A stretch of DNA of 64,000 nucleotides, from positions 78,841-142,840 of the forward strand of contig NZ_KZ559481.1 of NCBI RefSeq assembly GCF_002850745.1, given 5' to 3'. Under the pieces are notes generated by a model, which saw nothing but the letters and a program-made list of their open reading frames with translations, was not told the origin of the DNA and made no database searches. Numbering within the stretch: position 1 is the stretch's first letter; every line of letters begins with the position of its first letter. This DNA is from Nonomuraea indica. GTDB lineage: Bacteria; Actinomycetota; Actinomycetes; Streptosporangiales; Streptosporangiaceae. The position numbers and the translations under genes are program-made. Shown here piece after piece: positions 53,232 through 64,000 of the stretch.

Positions 53232-53921
53232 ATGGCCAACCTGACCCAGAAGCTGGTCGACAGCCTGACGGCGCGGATCCAGGAGGGCGTGATCCGCCCC
53301 GGCGAGCGGCTGCCGACGGAGAGCAGCCTGGTGGAGACGTACGGTGTGAGCCGGACGGTCGTCCGCGAGGCGATCTCCCGGCTGCAGGCGGCCGGGCTGA
53401 TCGAGACCCACCACGGCCGGGGCAGCTTCGTGCTGGCCCGGCCGAGCACGGCGCGCTTCGACCTCGGCGCGCTGGCGCGGGAGGGTGAGCCCACGGTCCA
53501 CGACGTGGTGGACCTGCTCGACTTCCGGACGGCGGTCGAGGTGGAGGCGGCCGCGCTCGCGGCCGGGCGGCGCACCGAGGCCGGGCTGGCGGACCTGCGC
53601 GAGGCGCTGGACCGCTTCGCCGTGGCCGCCGATCACCCGAGCACGGCGGTCAACGCCGACTTCCTGTTCCACCTGCGGATCGCGCTGGCCACCGGCAACC
53701 GCCACTTCGGCGACCTGATCGCGTCGTTCGGCCCCTCAATGATCATCATGCCGCGTGACCGGCTGGCGGCCGCCGAGCCCGGCCACTTCGGCCGGATCGT
53801 CGCCGAGCACGAGAACATCTACGCCGCCATCGCCCGCCGCGACGCCGAAGGCGCCCGCGCCGCGGTGCGGGTCCACCTCGCCAACAGCCGCGCCCGCCTG
53901 CTCGCCACCGACCAGCGGTAG
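53232..53921 (+). CDS. GntR-family regulator, FadR subfamily (aldarate locus)
   Basis: 229 aa. Winged helix (VDSLTARIQEGVIRPGERLP, TESSLVETYGVSRTVVREAI) and FCD domain with metal-site residues Asp/His (NADFLFHLRIALATGN, EHENIYAAI, AVRVHLAN). It is co-directional with the dehydratase, 16 nt downstream, and likely governs the internal promoter. Together with IclR this cluster has two unrelated regulators for two structural genes. Confidence 0.92.
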   Translation: MANLTQKLVDSLTARIQEGVIRPGERLPTESSLVETYGVSRTVVREAISRLQAAGLIETHHGRGSFVLARPSTARFDLGALAREGEPTVHDVVDLLDFRTAVEVEAAALAAGRRTEAGLADLREALDRFAVAADHPSTAVNADFLFHLRIALATGNRHFGDLIASFGPSMIIMPRDRLAAAEPGHFGRIVAEHENIYAAIARRDAEGARAAVRVHLANSRARLLATDQR

Positions 53922-53995
53922 CACCCGCGCCGCGCCCCGCCACCACCGCACTGTTACCGTCGGTGACGGGAGGTGGACCATGGGTGAAGCAGGCC

Positions 53996-54706
53996 ATGGG
54001 TGAGGCGGGCCGGGGCGAGGCGGGCCGGGGCGAGGCGGGCCGGGGCGAGGCGGGCGCGGTGCGGGCCGGAGCGGTCCCCCCCGGGCAGGGGGCGGAGCGG
54101 GTGGCCGCGTTCGTCGACGCCGTCTTCGCGATCGCGATGACGTTGCTGGCCGTCGAGCTGCCCCGGCCGCCCGCCGAGCTGATCGAGGGCGACCAGACCC
54201 GGCCGGTCATGGCCGCCCGCCTGTGGGACTTCCTCGGCGACAACTGGGGGACGTGGCTCGCCTTCGTCATCGCGTTCCTCATCCTGTGGGGTGTCTGGCG
54301 GGAGCATCACCGCACCCTCGACCTGGTCAGCCGCGTCACCCCCCGGATGATGTGGTGGCACGTCCCCCTGCTGCTCGTCGTGGTGCTGCTTCCGTACGCG
54401 AGCGCGCTGATCGGCGAGACGGTCGCCAACCCGCTGGCCGTCTGCCTGTTCGCCGGCGCGGTGGCGGCGCTGCTGCTCACGCAGGCGGGGCTGCTGCGGG
54501 CGGTCGTCCGCGACGGGGCGCTGCGCCCCGAGGCGGACGCGCGGGAGCTGCGGGTGCGGGCCGGCACGCTCGCCGTCGTGGGGGCCTTCTGGCTGCTCAC
54601 GGCGGGACTGACCTGGCTGGTGGACGGGGTGACGCCGCTCTGGCTGCTCACCCCGGTGGTGGGGCGCGCCGCGGCGCGGGTGCTCGGCAGGACCCTGCCG
54701 GCCTGA
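53996..54706 (+). CDS. TMEM175-family potassium channel-like membrane protein
   Basis: 236 aa. After a repetitive GEAGR N terminus, the first membrane segment carries the TMEM175 signature RVAAFVDAVFAIAMTLLAVE (family consensus FSDAVFAIA, here FVD). Five more segments follow (WLAFVIAFLILWGVWREH; WWHVPLLLVVVLLPYASAL etc.), as expected for the six-helix prokaryotic K+ channel subunit. The start is problematic: ATG 53996 is in frame but the good ribosome site GGGAGG serves ATG 53980, which is out of frame. GTG 53984 is an in-frame alternative. Confidence 0.82.
   Translation: MGEAGRGEAGRGEAGRGEAGAVRAGAVPPGQGAERVAAFVDAVFAIAMTLLAVELPRPPAELIEGDQTRPVMAARLWDFLGDNWGTWLAFVIAFLILWGVWREHHRTLDLVSRVTPRMMWWHVPLLLVVVLLPYASALIGETVANPLAVCLFAGAVAALLLTQAGLLRAVVRDGALRPEADARELRVRAGTLAVVGAFWLLTAGLTWLVDGVTPLWLLTPVVGRAAARVLGRTLPA
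54002..54055. repeat. 15-nt minisatellite at the start of the TMEM175-like gene
   Basis: 3.6 perfect copies of gaggcgggccggggc, encoding GEAGR repeats. A degenerate 16-nt duplication (53980-53995 and 53996-54011, each beginning ATGGGTGA) lies at its edge. Confidence 0.93.
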
Positions 54707-54710
54707 AGGG

Positions 54711-55904
54711 TCAGCCGGCCTCGGTGAGGTTCTGGCCGCTGTCGGGGTCGAACAGGTGGATGGCCTCGCAGTCGAACCACAGTCGCAGCGGCTGCCCGCG
54801 GCGCGCCTGCGACTTCGGGTCGAGCTGGGCCACGAGCTGCGCGCCGCCTCCCGCCTCGCCGGTGGCCACGTCCTCCAGGTACCGCGACCGGACGCCGCGG
54901 GCGCCGAGGGTGAAGTAGGCCAGCTTCTCCGGCCCCATCGACTCCAGCAGATCCACCGTGCCGGTGAAGCTGCCGCCGCTGTCGCGGTCGTGCACCAGGG
55001 ACGCGTCCTCGAACGCCTCCGGCCGGATGCCGGCGATCACTTCTTTGGGTACCTCGCCGGGCTTCTCCCCGGCCGCGTCCTTCGGGCCGCGGCCCTCGAC
55101 CGCGCGGCGCAGCCGTCCCCGTAGCGGGATGTCGCCGATCGCGGTGCGCAGGCAGTCGCCGGTCACCTCGGCGGCCAGGAAGTTCATCGCCGGCGAGCCG
55201 ATGAACCCGGCCACGAACAGGTTGCGCGGGTGGTCGTACAGCTCCTGCGGCGGGCCGACCTGCTGGATGAGGCCCGCCCGCATGAGCACGATCCGGTCGC
55301 CGAGGGTCATCGCCTCGGTCTGGTCGTGGGTGACGTACACGGTGGTCGTGCCGAGGCTCTTCTGCAGGCGCGAGATGGAGGTGCGCATCTGCACGCGCAG
55401 CTTGGCGTCGAGGTTGGACAGCGGCTCGTCCATGAGGAACGCCTTGGGGCTGCGCACGATCGCCCGGCCCATCGCGACCCGCTGCCGCTGCCCGCCGGAC
55501 AGCGCGCCGGGCTTGCGGTCCAGGTACGGGGTCAGGTCCAGCAGGCCCGCGGCGTGCTCGACCTTCTCGTCGATGGCCTTCCTGTCGAGCTTGGCGAGCT
55601 TGAGGGGGAAGGCGATGTTCTCGCGGACGGTCATGTGCGGGTAGAGCGCGTACGACTGGAAGACCATCGCGATGTCACGGTCACGCGGTGCCTTGTCGTT
55701 CATCCGCACGCCGTCGATGCGCAGCTCGCCGTCGCTGATGTCCTCCAGGCCCGCGATCATGTTCAGGGTGGTGGACTTGCCGCAGCCCGACGGGCCGACC
55801 AGGATGATGAACTCGCCGTCGGCGATGCGCACGTCGAAGTCGTCCACGGCCACGGTTCCGTCGGCGAACCTCTTCGTGACGTGCTCCAGCTCGATCTCAG
55901 CCAT
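54711..55904 (-). CDS. Sugar ABC ATPase (SugC/MsmK/UgpC type)
   Basis: 397 aa. Walker [11 protein letters not shown]-loop [10 protein letters not shown], signature [16 protein letters not shown] and Walker [12 protein letters not shown], followed by the regulatory OB-fold domain of MalK-like proteins (from about 240). Last gene of a four-gene operon. MsmK-type ATPases often energise several CUT1 importers, so it may also serve the importer at 31712-34817, which lacks one. Confidence 0.93.
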   Translation of the reverse strand: MAEIELEHVTKRFADGTVAVDDFDVRIADGEFIILVGPSGCGKSTTLNMIAGLEDISDGELRIDGVRMNDKAPRDRDIAMVFQSYALYPHMTVRENIAFPLKLAKLDRKAIDEKVEHAAGLLDLTPYLDRKPGALSGGQRQRVAMGRAIVRSPKAFLMDEPLSNLDAKLRVQMRTSISRLQKSLGTTTVYVTHDQTEAMTLGDRIVLMRAGLIQQVGPPQELYDHPRNLFVAGFIGSPAMNFLAAEVTGDCLRTAIGDIPLRGRLRRAVEGRGPKDAAGEKPGEVPKEVIAGIRPEAFEDASLVHDRDSGGSFTGTVDLLESMGPEKLAYFTLGARGVRSRYLEDVATGEAGGGAQLVAQLDPKSQARRGQPLRLWFDCEAIHLFDPDSGQNLTEAG

Positions 55905-55913
55905 CGTGTCGCG

Positions 55914-56747
55914 TCATCCCTTCACCGCTCCCGACGTCAGGCCGGCCACGATCCGGCGCTGGAAGAACAGCACGAAGATCACGATGGGGATCGTGATGAC
56001 CACGGCCGCCGCGGAGATGGACCCCGTGGGGTCCTCGAACTGCGTGCTGCCGGTGAAGAACGAGATCGTCGCCGGGGCCGTGCGCGCCGCGTTGGACGAG
56101 GTCAGCGAGATGGCGAACAGGAAGTCGTTCCAGCAGAAGATGAACGCCAGGATCGCCGTGGTCACCATGCCGGGAGCCGCCAGCGGCACGATGACGTGCC
56201 AGAACGCCTGGAAGGGGGTGGCGCCGTCCATCTTGGCGGCCTTCTCCAGCTCCCACGGGATCTCCCGGAAGAACGCCGACAGCGTGTAGATGGTCAGCGG
56301 CAGCGCGAACGTGATGTACGGCAGGATCAGCCCCGGCCAGGTGTTGAACAGCCCGAGGCTGCGCTCGATCTGGAACAGCGGGCTGACCAGCGAGATCTGC
56401 GGGAACATCGCGATCAGCAGTGAGACGCCGATGAGCAGCCGCTTGCCGGGGAAGGTGAGCCGGGCGATGGCGTAGGCCGCCATGGTGCCGAAGACGATGG
56501 CGACGAACGTGGAGATCAGCCCGATCCCGATGGAGTTGACCAGGCCGCGCACGAAGTCGGGGTTGTCGAAGATGCCGGCGTAGTTGGCCAGGGTCCACCT
56601 GCGCGGGATGAACGAGCCGTCGGTGAACGTGCCGGGGTCCTTGAACGACAGCGACGCGATCCACACCACGGGGATCATCGCGTACAGGAAGACCACGACG
56701 TTCACCACGGTCCAGCCGGTTGCCCGCTTGCGGTCGAGACGGTTCAT
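55914..56747 (-). CDS. Sugar ABC permease (SugB-like)
   Basis: 277 aa MalG-type permease, about six membrane segments, coupling loop [26 protein letters not shown] 56747 overlaps the upstream stop by 1 nt (TGATG). Confidence 0.92.
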   Translation of the reverse strand: MNRLDRKRATGWTVVNVVVFLYAMIPVVWIASLSFKDPGTFTDGSFIPRRWTLANYAGIFDNPDFVRGLVNSIGIGLISTFVAIVFGTMAAYAIARLTFPGKRLLIGVSLLIAMFPQISLVSPLFQIERSLGLFNTWPGLILPYITFALPLTIYTLSAFFREIPWELEKAAKMDGATPFQAFWHVIVPLAAPGMVTTAILAFIFCWNDFLFAISLTSSNAARTAPATISFFTGSTQFEDPTGSISAAAVVITIPIVIFVLFFQRRIVAGLTSGAVKG

Positions 56748-57637
56748 CAGCGCCCGCTCCCCGGCGCGGCGGTGCCGAACCCGACGATGAAGAGCGTCGC
56801 GATGATCGCCACGCTGATGAGGATGAGGACGGACATGGTGGAGCCGATGCCGAGGTTCAGCCCGCCGATGAGGTTGTGGTAAGCGGTGATGGACACCGAG
56901 CTCGTGTTCTGCGAACCGTTGGTCAGCACGTAGATGTTGTCGAAGATGCGGAAGGCGTCGAGGGTGCGGAACAGCAGCGCGACGAGGATCGCCGGCTTCA
57001 TCAGCGGTAGCGTCACCCTGACGAAGCGCTGCCAGCGCGAGGCCCCGTCCATGGACGCGGCGCGCAGCAGCTCCTCCGGCACGACGGCCATGCCGGCCAT
57101 GAGCAGCAGCGCCATGAACGGCGTGGTCTTCCACACCTCGGCCAGGATGATGATCGCTATCGCGGAGACGCGGTCGGTGAGCGGCGCCGACCCCTCGGGC
57201 AGCATGCCGGCCAGCCATCCGGTGCCGGGCGTCCAGGCGTACCTCCAGCCGTAGGCCGCGGCGACCGTGACGATGCCGTACGGGATGAGCACCACGGTCC
57301 GCACCAGCCCCCGCCCGACGAGCGCCCGGTACATGGCGAAGGCCAGGGCCATGCCCAGCACCAGCTCGATGGCGACACTGATTACGGTGATGACCACGGT
57401 CACCCACAGGGCGCTCCACCAGAACCCGTTGGTCAGCACGGCGGCGTAGTTGGACAGCCCGACCCACGCCCGGTCTGCCGGGAAGCGCAGGTCGTAGCGC
57501 TGCAGCGACAGCAGCACCGAGTAGACGATCGGCCAGCCGGTGACGAGCAGCATGATGAACGCGGCGGGGGCGCACAGCCACAGCCCGAGCCGGCGTTCGG
57601 AACGCTGGCCCTCGGTGAGCGCCCGGCCGGTCGTCAC
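56747..57637 (-). CDS. Sugar ABC permease (SugA-like)
   Basis: 296 aa MalF-type permease. N-terminal segment [20 protein letters not shown], coupling loop [26 protein letters not shown] 57637 overlaps the binding-protein stop by 4 nt. Confidence 0.92.
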   Translation of the reverse strand: MTTGRALTEGQRSERRLGLWLCAPAAFIMLLVTGWPIVYSVLLSLQRYDLRFPADRAWVGLSNYAAVLTNGFWWSALWVTVVITVISVAIELVLGMALAFAMYRALVGRGLVRTVVLIPYGIVTVAAAYGWRYAWTPGTGWLAGMLPEGSAPLTDRVSAIAIIILAEVWKTTPFMALLLMAGMAVVPEELLRAASMDGASRWQRFVRVTLPLMKPAILVALLFRTLDAFRIFDNIYVLTNGSQNTSSVSITAYHNLIGGLNLGIGSTMSVLILISVAIIATLFIVGFGTAAPGSGR

Positions 57638-58887
57638 GGCAGCACCCCCTGGCTGCGCAGCGCCTCGGCGATCTGCTCGCGCAGCTGGCCGAGGGTGGCC
57701 GGCGGGTCGATCGCGGCGGGCGGCGACAGGGCGGCCGAGATCATGGTGGAGACGTTCTGGTAGGTGGGCGTCCTGGGGCGGGGCGCGGCCGTCTTCAGCG
57801 CGTCGAGGATGGCCTGCCGCATCGGGTACGGCTCCGCCATGGCCGGGTCGTCGTAGACGGCCTCGATGGTCGGCGGCAGGCCGTCCTTGACGGCGGCGGT
57901 GAGCTGGCTCGTGGGGTCGCGCAGGCACAGCGCCGCCTGGAACGACTCCTCCGGGTTCGGCGAGTAGGCGCTGACCGCGAAGTTGCCGCCGCCCAGCGGC
58001 GAGGCGCCGGGCCCCTGGATGCCCGGGTAGGGCGCCCATTTGAAGACGGGCAGCATGTCGGGCTTGTTCGACGCCATCGAGGCGTACACGAACGGCCAGT
58101 TCACCTCGAACGCGGCCCGGCCGCCCTCCATGGCCAGCCGGGCGGCGTCCTCCTGGGTGTTGGGCAGCGACGGGTCGGCGGCCTGGGAGCGGGCGTAGTC
58201 GCGCAGCACCTGCAGCGCCTTCAGCGCGGGCGGGCCGAGTTCCACCCTGGTGCCCTCGGGGTTGAGTATCCGGCCGCCGGCGGAGGCGACCAGGCTGTTG
58301 AACCAGACGACGAGCCCCTCGTACTGCGCCCCGGTCACCTCGCCGTAGTGGGGCTTGCCCCGCGCGGCCAGGTCGGCGGCGACCCGCATCATCTCGTCCC
58401 ACGTCCTCGGCGGCTCCTGGACCAGGTCGGAGCGGTACCACAGGAGCTGGACGTTGGTGTTGTACGGCGCCGCGTACAGCTTGCCCTGCCAGGTTGCCGT
58501 CTCCAGCGGCTTGGCGAGGGTGCCCGCCCGGGCCTGCCGGGCGTGCTCGCCGGTCCACTCGCGGATCCACCGCGCCTCGGCCAGCTCGGCCGTCCACGTC
58601 ACGTCCAGTCCGAGCACGTCGAGCCCGGGGTCGGCGGCGGCGAGGCGGCGCACGAGCTGCTCGCGCTGGCCGTCGGCGTCGCGCGGCAGGGTGTTGAGCA
58701 CGATCCGGTAGCGGCCGGCCGCCAGGTCGTTGCACCGGTCGACGATGGCGGCGAGATTCTCCTGCGGGGCGTTGTAGAGGTTGATCAGCTTCTGGCCCGC
58801 TCCGCCGCCGGCGCCGCAGGCGGCGGGCGCGAGCGTCACCGCGGCCAGCAGCGCCGCCGCGGTTCGTGTCCTCCTCGCACTCCGCAC
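57634..58887 (-). CDS. Sugar-binding lipoprotein (LpqY-like)
   Basis: 417 aa. Lipobox APAAC with Cys24. The mature part ([66 protein letters not shown]) resembles mycobacterial LpqY, the trehalose-recycling binding protein. The order LpqY-SugA-SugB-SugC is the same as here, so trehalose or a related disaccharide is the best guess. No ribosome site is evident before GTG 58887. Confidence 0.88.
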   Translation of the reverse strand: MRSARRTRTAAALLAAVTLAPAACGAGGGAGQKLINLYNAPQENLAAIVDRCNDLAAGRYRIVLNTLPRDADGQREQLVRRLAAADPGLDVLGLDVTWTAELAEARWIREWTGEHARQARAGTLAKPLETATWQGKLYAAPYNTNVQLLWYRSDLVQEPPRTWDEMMRVAADLAARGKPHYGEVTGAQYEGLVVWFNSLVASAGGRILNPEGTRVELGPPALKALQVLRDYARSQAADPSLPNTQEDAARLAMEGGRAAFEVNWPFVYASMASNKPDMLPVFKWAPYPGIQGPGASPLGGGNFAVSAYSPNPEESFQAALCLRDPTSQLTAAVKDGLPPTIEAVYDDPAMAEPYPMRQAILDALKTAAPRPRTPTYQNVSTMISAALSPPAAIDPPATLGQLREQIAEALRSQGVLP

Positions 58888-59009
58888 ATCGCGGATCTAC
58901 CCGATGACCTGGTGATATGACCAAGCGTGGTCCATCAATGACCCAAACGTCCGCCTCGGAGCGGCTTCGGGTCCGAACTTCCGCCGCGGAACGCGCGTCG
59001 AACCCGGGC

Positions 59010-59609
59010 ATGAGAACACGTGATCATTTTGTGCTGGCCGCGGCGTCCCTCGTGGCGGCGACGACGCTGACCGCCGCCCCCGCCCACGCCACCGCCCAAG
59101 CACAGGCCACCCCCGCACAGGCCGCCGCCCCCGGCTGTCCCGCTCCCACCCGCGCCGAGGCGCAGCGGTCGGCGTCGGGCGCGATCGACCGGCCGCCGCT
59201 GGGCGTCACGGGCGTGCGGATGCGCCACCTGCCGAAGGGATTCCGGTACGGCCAGGTGACCGCGGGCACGCGGGACGGCGTCAGGGAGTACGGCTACCGA
59301 TGGTCGGACGACCGCGACGACGTGGACCGCAAGCACAGGTCGCTGTGGGTGCGGGTGATCTGCTGGCCGGAGGCGAAGAGCCTGGCGTCGCTGCGCAAGG
59401 GGCCGTGGACCTCCGGCACCTTCGGCGACGAGGCGAAGCGGACGCGGCTCGGCGGACGCACGGTACTCGCCAAGGCGGGCGACGGCGCGCTCGGCCACGG
59501 CCGGTACGTGGGCTGGGTGGAGCGCAGGGGCGTCGTGGTCACCGTGATGGCGAGCCGGCCGCTCCTCCCCGAGCTGGGCCGGATCGTCAAGGGCATCCGC
59601 GTCCCCTGA
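59010..59609 (+). CDS. Exported hypothetical protein, 199 aa
   Basis: Signal peptide MRTRDHFVLAAASLVAATTL...PAHA (residues 1-27), then an Ala/Gln-rich linker. The domain of about 130 residues carries two Cys (GCPAP, VICWPEA) and the phrase VRMRHLPKGFRYGQVTAG, typical of small actinobacterial secreted proteins of unknown function. ATG 59010 is chosen because it starts the signal peptide. Divergent from the LpqY-like gene. Confidence 0.72.
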   Translation: MRTRDHFVLAAASLVAATTLTAAPAHATAQAQATPAQAAAPGCPAPTRAEAQRSASGAIDRPPLGVTGVRMRHLPKGFRYGQVTAGTRDGVREYGYRWSDDRDDVDRKHRSLWVRVICWPEAKSLASLRKGPWTSGTFGDEAKRTRLGGRTVLAKAGDGALGHGRYVGWVERRGVVVTVMASRPLLPELGRIVKGIRVP

Positions 59610-59669
59610 CGCGGCGGCCGGAAGAAAACCGGGCGACCGGAGGGCCGGTGGATCTCTAGGCTCGACGCC

Positions 59670-60245
59670 ATGGACGCCTCCGGGGACCTGCTGAACGTGG
59701 TGGATGTCGAGGCCACCTGCTGGAAGGGCACGCCGCCGCCCGGCGCGGTGAGCGAGATCATCGAGATCGGACTGACGGTCGTGGACCTGCGCGCGGGCGA
59801 GCGGCTGGCCCGCCACCGTATCCTCGTCCGTCCCGAGCGGTCGGCGGTGAGCGCGTTCTGTACCGAGCTGACGGGGCTGACGCAGGCCGAGGTGGACACC
59901 GGGGTGAGCTTCGCGCAGGCGTGCCGGACCCTGGCGGCCGAGCACCGGGCCGGGGCACGGCCGTGGACGAGCTGGGGTGACTACGACCGTCGCCAGTTCA
60001 CCCGGCAGTGCCGGGCCGCCGGCGTCCCCTGTCCTTTCGGCCGGCGGCACGTCAACGCCAAGGCTGCCTTCACCGGAGCGCTCGGGCTGCCCAGGCGTCC
60101 GGGCATGGCGCAGGCGTTGCGCGTCGCCGGGCTGCCGCTGGAGGGCCGCCACCACCGGGGCGAGGACGACGCCTGGAACATCGCGGCGCTGGTGCTCTTC
60201 CTCGCCCGCCGCGGCGCCTGGCCGCCGGCGCCCTCACCCGCCTGA
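59670..60245 (+). CDS. DEDDh 3'-5' exonuclease (ERI-1/KapD-like)
   Basis: 191 aa. Exonuclease motifs: Asp12 and Glu14 in VVDVEATCW, Asp104/Asp106 in SWGDYDRRQF, and His162 with Asp167 in HHRGEDDAWN. The pattern DVEATCW and WGDYDRRQ is that of the 3'hExo/ERI-1 group, which trims the ends of structured RNA. The bacterial substrate is unknown. Confidence 0.88.
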   Translation: MDASGDLLNVVDVEATCWKGTPPPGAVSEIIEIGLTVVDLRAGERLARHRILVRPERSAVSAFCTELTGLTQAEVDTGVSFAQACRTLAAEHRAGARPWTSWGDYDRRQFTRQCRAAGVPCPFGRRHVNAKAAFTGALGLPRRPGMAQALRVAGLPLEGRHHRGEDDAWNIAALVLFLARRGAWPPAPSPA

Positions 60246-60437
60246 CCCGGACTGCGCGGCCTGACCGCCGCGCGCCTGACCCGGTTGTGCGGCCCTGCCG
60301 GTGCGTGCCTGACCGGCCGCGCCCGCGCCGGGAGTACGGTCCATCGCCCTGCCGCGTCGGGACCTTCGGCCCGTCCGGTGCCCGCTTCCGGCTGCCACGC
60401 TGGCCGGGAGGCGCACACGATCGACAGGGGGGCCGGG

Positions 60438-60953
60438 ATGGACGCGGGAGATCCGTTCGACGAGACGACCGGGTTCCGGGTGTTCGTCGCGCTGGACGGT
60501 TCGCTGGCGAGCCTGGCCGCGCTGCGCCGGGCCGTGGGCGAGGCCCGGCTGCGGGACGCCCACCTGGTCGCGGTCCGTGTCCTGTCCGGGTCGGGGGCCC
60601 TGCGCGACCTCGACGGCTGTGACGAGGACCTGCAGCGGGCCCGCGACACCGTGTGGACGGCGTTCGAGGAGGCGCTGGGCCAGGTGCCGGAGGACCTCGA
60701 CATCAGCGCGATGGCCCTGCGCGGCGGGGCGGGGGCCACGCTCGTGGACCTCGCCGACCGGGCGGACGACCTGATCGTGCTCGGAGTGGGCGACCCGCGG
60801 CCGCTGCGCCGCTGGCGCGCCCGGGTGACGGCCCGCCACTGCGTGGCCCACGCCGGCTGCCCGGTGCTCGCCGTGCCGCTGCCTCACCACCTGCGCGCCC
60901 TGTCACGCACCCGGTTGCGCCCGCGAGACGTGGACCGCCTCCTGCCGGACTGA
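60438..60953 (+). CDS. UspA-like universal stress protein
   Basis: 171 aa. Rossmann-like fold starts at FRVFVALDGSLASLAALRRA and ends with LIVLGVGDPRPLRRWRARVT and CPVLAVPLP. The ATP-binding loop G-x2-G-x9-G(S/T) of classical Usp proteins is altered (GVGDPRP...ARHCVAHAG), so ATP binding is uncertain. ATG 60438 has a GGGGGG site. Confidence 0.8.
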   Translation: MDAGDPFDETTGFRVFVALDGSLASLAALRRAVGEARLRDAHLVAVRVLSGSGALRDLDGCDEDLQRARDTVWTAFEEALGQVPEDLDISAMALRGGAGATLVDLADRADDLIVLGVGDPRPLRRWRARVTARHCVAHAGCPVLAVPLPHHLRALSRTRLRPRDVDRLLPD

Positions 60954-61006
60954 CGGCGCCCGCGCCCGGTCGACGTGGAACGTCGTGTCACCCGGGGCCG
61001 GATGGG

Positions 61007-61651
61007 TCAGGAGGCGGGGCGGCCGTGGGCGACGTGGGCGACCAGCCACTCGACCAGGGGACGCAGGCGCCGCCAGTCGTCGCGGACGGCCGTCAGCGCC
61101 TGCTTGCCGGTGCCCCTGGTCTTGGGGATGCGGCGTTCGGCGCCCAGCGAGGCGAAGCGCAGCAGGTCGAGGCGCGGATGGTCGGCCGGGTAGCCGCGCG
61201 GCCGCGTCTTGACCCGCTCCCCCACCAGCTCGAAGCCGTCCTTGGTGAGGCGTTCGGTGACGGCGGCCAGCTCGGCGCCCGCCTCGTCGTCGGCCACGGC
61301 GGCCCGGTAGCGGGCGGTGTCGTCACCGCCGAAGGCGTGGAACCCGGCGCCGACGTACAACCCGGCCGCCTCCAGCTGCAGGTAGTAGCCGACGGAGCCC
61401 TCGACGGCGACGCTCGCCGTCTGCTCGGTCTTGTACGGGGACTTGTCCTTGCTGAAGCGGGTGTCGCGCTGCGGCCGGAACAGCTTGGCCGGGCCGAACT
61501 CGTCCTCCAGCTCGGCCAGCAACGCCTGGAGCGGCTCACGCACGCAGGTGTCGTACGTCTCCTTGCGGGCGTGCCAGGACTCTTTCGTGTTGTCGGCTTC
61601 CAGCTCCTTGTAGAAGTCGTAGGCCTTGCGCGGGATGCCGTCGAAGCTCAC
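61007..61651 (-). CDS. DUF2461 family protein
   Basis: 214 aa. Diagnostic segments: GIPRKAYDFYKELEADNTKE, LFRPQRDTRFSKDKSPYKTE, YYLQLEAAGLYVGAGFHAFG. Function unknown although the family is widespread. GTG 61651 with GGAGG. It starts 10 nt after the DAHP synthase stop and is the last gene of that transcript. Confidence 0.92.
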   Translation of the reverse strand: MSFDGIPRKAYDFYKELEADNTKESWHARKETYDTCVREPLQALLAELEDEFGPAKLFRPQRDTRFSKDKSPYKTEQTASVAVEGSVGYYLQLEAAGLYVGAGFHAFGGDDTARYRAAVADDEAGAELAAVTERLTKDGFELVGERVKTRPRGYPADHPRLDLLRFASLGAERRIPKTRGTGKQALTAVRDDWRRLRPLVEWLVAHVAHGRPAS

Positions 61652-61661
61652 GTCGCCTCCT

Positions 61662-62848
61662 TCACAGGACTCTCACGAACCGGTCGACCACCTCGGCCGC
61701 CTGGCCGGCGTTGAGGCGGGGGTCGCAGGCCGTGCGGTAGCGCGGCAGCGCGGGCGGCCCGGCGTGCGGGCGCGGCGCGGTGACGCACTCGGTGACGTCC
61801 TGGGGCGTCATCTCCAGGTGCAGCCCGGCCGGATGCCGCCGCTGCGCCTGGAGCACCCGGACGAACGCCACGACCTCCTCCAGGATCGCCTCCATGGGGC
61901 GGGTCTTCGGCCCGGAGCCGAGGCGCACGGTGTTGCCGTGCATCGGGTCGCACAACCACACGACCGGTGTACCCCGCCTGGTCACCTCTCCCACGATCTC
62001 GGGCAGCAACGTGCGGACCTTCGTCGCGCCGAGCCGCACCACGAACACCAGCCGCCCGGGGCGGCCGTCGGGGTTGAGCAGCCGGCTCAGCCGTACCGCC
62101 TGCGCCGGCGTGATCGACGGCCCCAGCTTGACGCCGACGGTGTTGGCGATGCCCGCGGCGAAGGCGACGTGCGGCCCGCCGGGGTCGCGGGTGCGCTCGC
62201 CGATCCACACCGAGTGGGCGGAGGAGGCGTAGGCGGCCGTGCCGTCCCGGCGGGTGAGAGGCTGCTCGTAGTCGAGCAGGAGTGCCTCGTGGGAGACGTA
62301 CGCCCGCTCCAGCGGGTCGCGGCCCCGCCACGAGCCGCGGACCTCGTGCAGCACGCGCTCCGCGCACGCGTAGGCGCGCAGCAGCCGGGACGGGTCGGGG
62401 TCGCGGGCGGCGGCATCGCTGGCGGGGCTGTTGACGGCGTCGCCGCGGTAGGCCGGGACGGGGCGGCCGTCCGCGCCGCGCTCGTACGGCGCGGAGCGCG
62501 GCTTGCCGTACTGGCCGGCCAGGCGGCCGACGGGCACGGCGGGCAGGCCGGTGGCGGCGCGCATCCCGGCGGTGAGGCCGTAGAGCTGCAGCAGCTTGGC
62601 GCCGACCTGCTCGGGCCCGGACTCGCGGAAGCGTTCGGCGCAGTCGCCGCCCTGGAGCAGCAGCGCCCGGCCGCGTTCCACCTCGGCCACCGCCTCGGTG
62701 AGCCGGGCGCACTCGGCGCGGGTGACCAGCGGCGGCAGCCCGGCGAGCGTCCGCGTGACCTCGGCCAGCAGCTCCGGATCGCCCCAGTCGGGCTGCTGGG
62801 GGGCGGTGCGCGGGTGCGCGGCCCCGCCCGCGGCGGCCGTGGCGGGAC

Positions 62849-62852
<4 letters not shown>
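61662..62852 (-). CDS. Class II DAHP synthase (3-deoxy-7-phosphoheptulonate synthase)
   Basis: 396 aa. Condenses phosphoenolpyruvate and erythrose 4-phosphate, the first step of the shikimate pathway. Class II motifs: GGDCAERF with the metal Cys, [30 protein letters not shown] and [10 protein letters not shown]. Shorter than the primary-metabolism type of mycobacteria (about 460 aa) and lacking its N-terminal extension that binds feedback inhibitors. It overlaps the DHB-ligase stop (GTGA), which marks it as a dedicated copy feeding chorismate into 2,3-dihydroxybenzoate. Confidence 0.92.

Positions 62853-64000
<1,148 letters not shown>

Overview
The window is a 64-kb piece of a very GC-rich (clearly above 70 %) actinobacterial chromosome. 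GTG starts are common, 4-nt GTGA gene overlaps are frequent, and most coding frames have long antisense shadows. Several genes have typical actinobacterial relatives: a SigE-family ECF sigma factor, an Rv1264-like adenylate cyclase, a LpqY/SugABC-like importer, and DUF6461 and DUF6328 proteins. A Streptosporangiaceae-type (Nonomuraea-like) or Streptomyces-like host is my inference. I see no rRNA, tRNA, CRISPR array, phage genes, transposase or origin.

Layout. 1-7.1 kb: housekeeping and stress genes (DedA start, desaturase plus nucleotidyltransferase, CBS protein, TrkA-like protein, HesB-like protein, CE7 esterase, ohr/ohrR). 7.1-13.9 kb: a class II glutamine amidotransferase, a 1.4-thousand-residue exported repeat protein, dodecin, a GNAT and a DinB-like protein. 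14.2-27.6 kb: a GntR/FadR-type locus. An eight-gene operon (peptide-type ABC importer, M20 amidohydrolase, P1/DmpA-type peptidase, aldehyde dehydrogenase) is divergent from its GntR gene. An SDR/aldo-keto reductase pair 10 kb away carries the same 15-bp palindrome in its promoter. A TetR-SDR pair and a DUF6461 gene sit between them. 27.7-34.8 kb: a MalY-type aminotransferase, then an arabinoside locus (LacI regulator, GH51 arabinofuranosidase, sugar importer). 34.9-41.2 kb: adenylate cyclase, ECF sigma factor plus membrane partner, LLM oxidoreductase, a MazG-like/NUDIX fusion, a PIG-L deacetylase and a NUDIX hydrolase. 41.4-46.4 kb: a sugar importer, LacI regulator and divergent PfkB kinase around a tandem operator. 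46.5-50.2 kb: small hypothetical genes and an acetate-kinase homologue. 50.4-53.9 kb: a putative aldarate operon (IclR, TSUP permease, talarate/galactarate-type dehydratase, GntR). 54-58.9 kb: a TMEM175-like channel and a second sugar ABC operon with its own ATPase. 59-64 kb: an exported protein, an ERI-1-like exonuclease, a UspA-like protein and, running off the right edge, a probable catecholate-siderophore segment (DhbE-type ligase, class II DAHP synthase, DUF2461).

Theme. Four carbon-uptake loci can be paired with regulators, and for three of them a perfect or near-perfect palindromic operator can be read directly. The best candidate for an undescribed system is the FadR-like regulon that joins the import/hydrolysis/oxidation operon at 18.2-26.8 kb to the reductase pair at 14.2-16.0 kb. 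A second theme is GC-rich minisatellites with a 15-nt period at four separate loci, inside and outside genes. One of them seems to have displaced a start codon.
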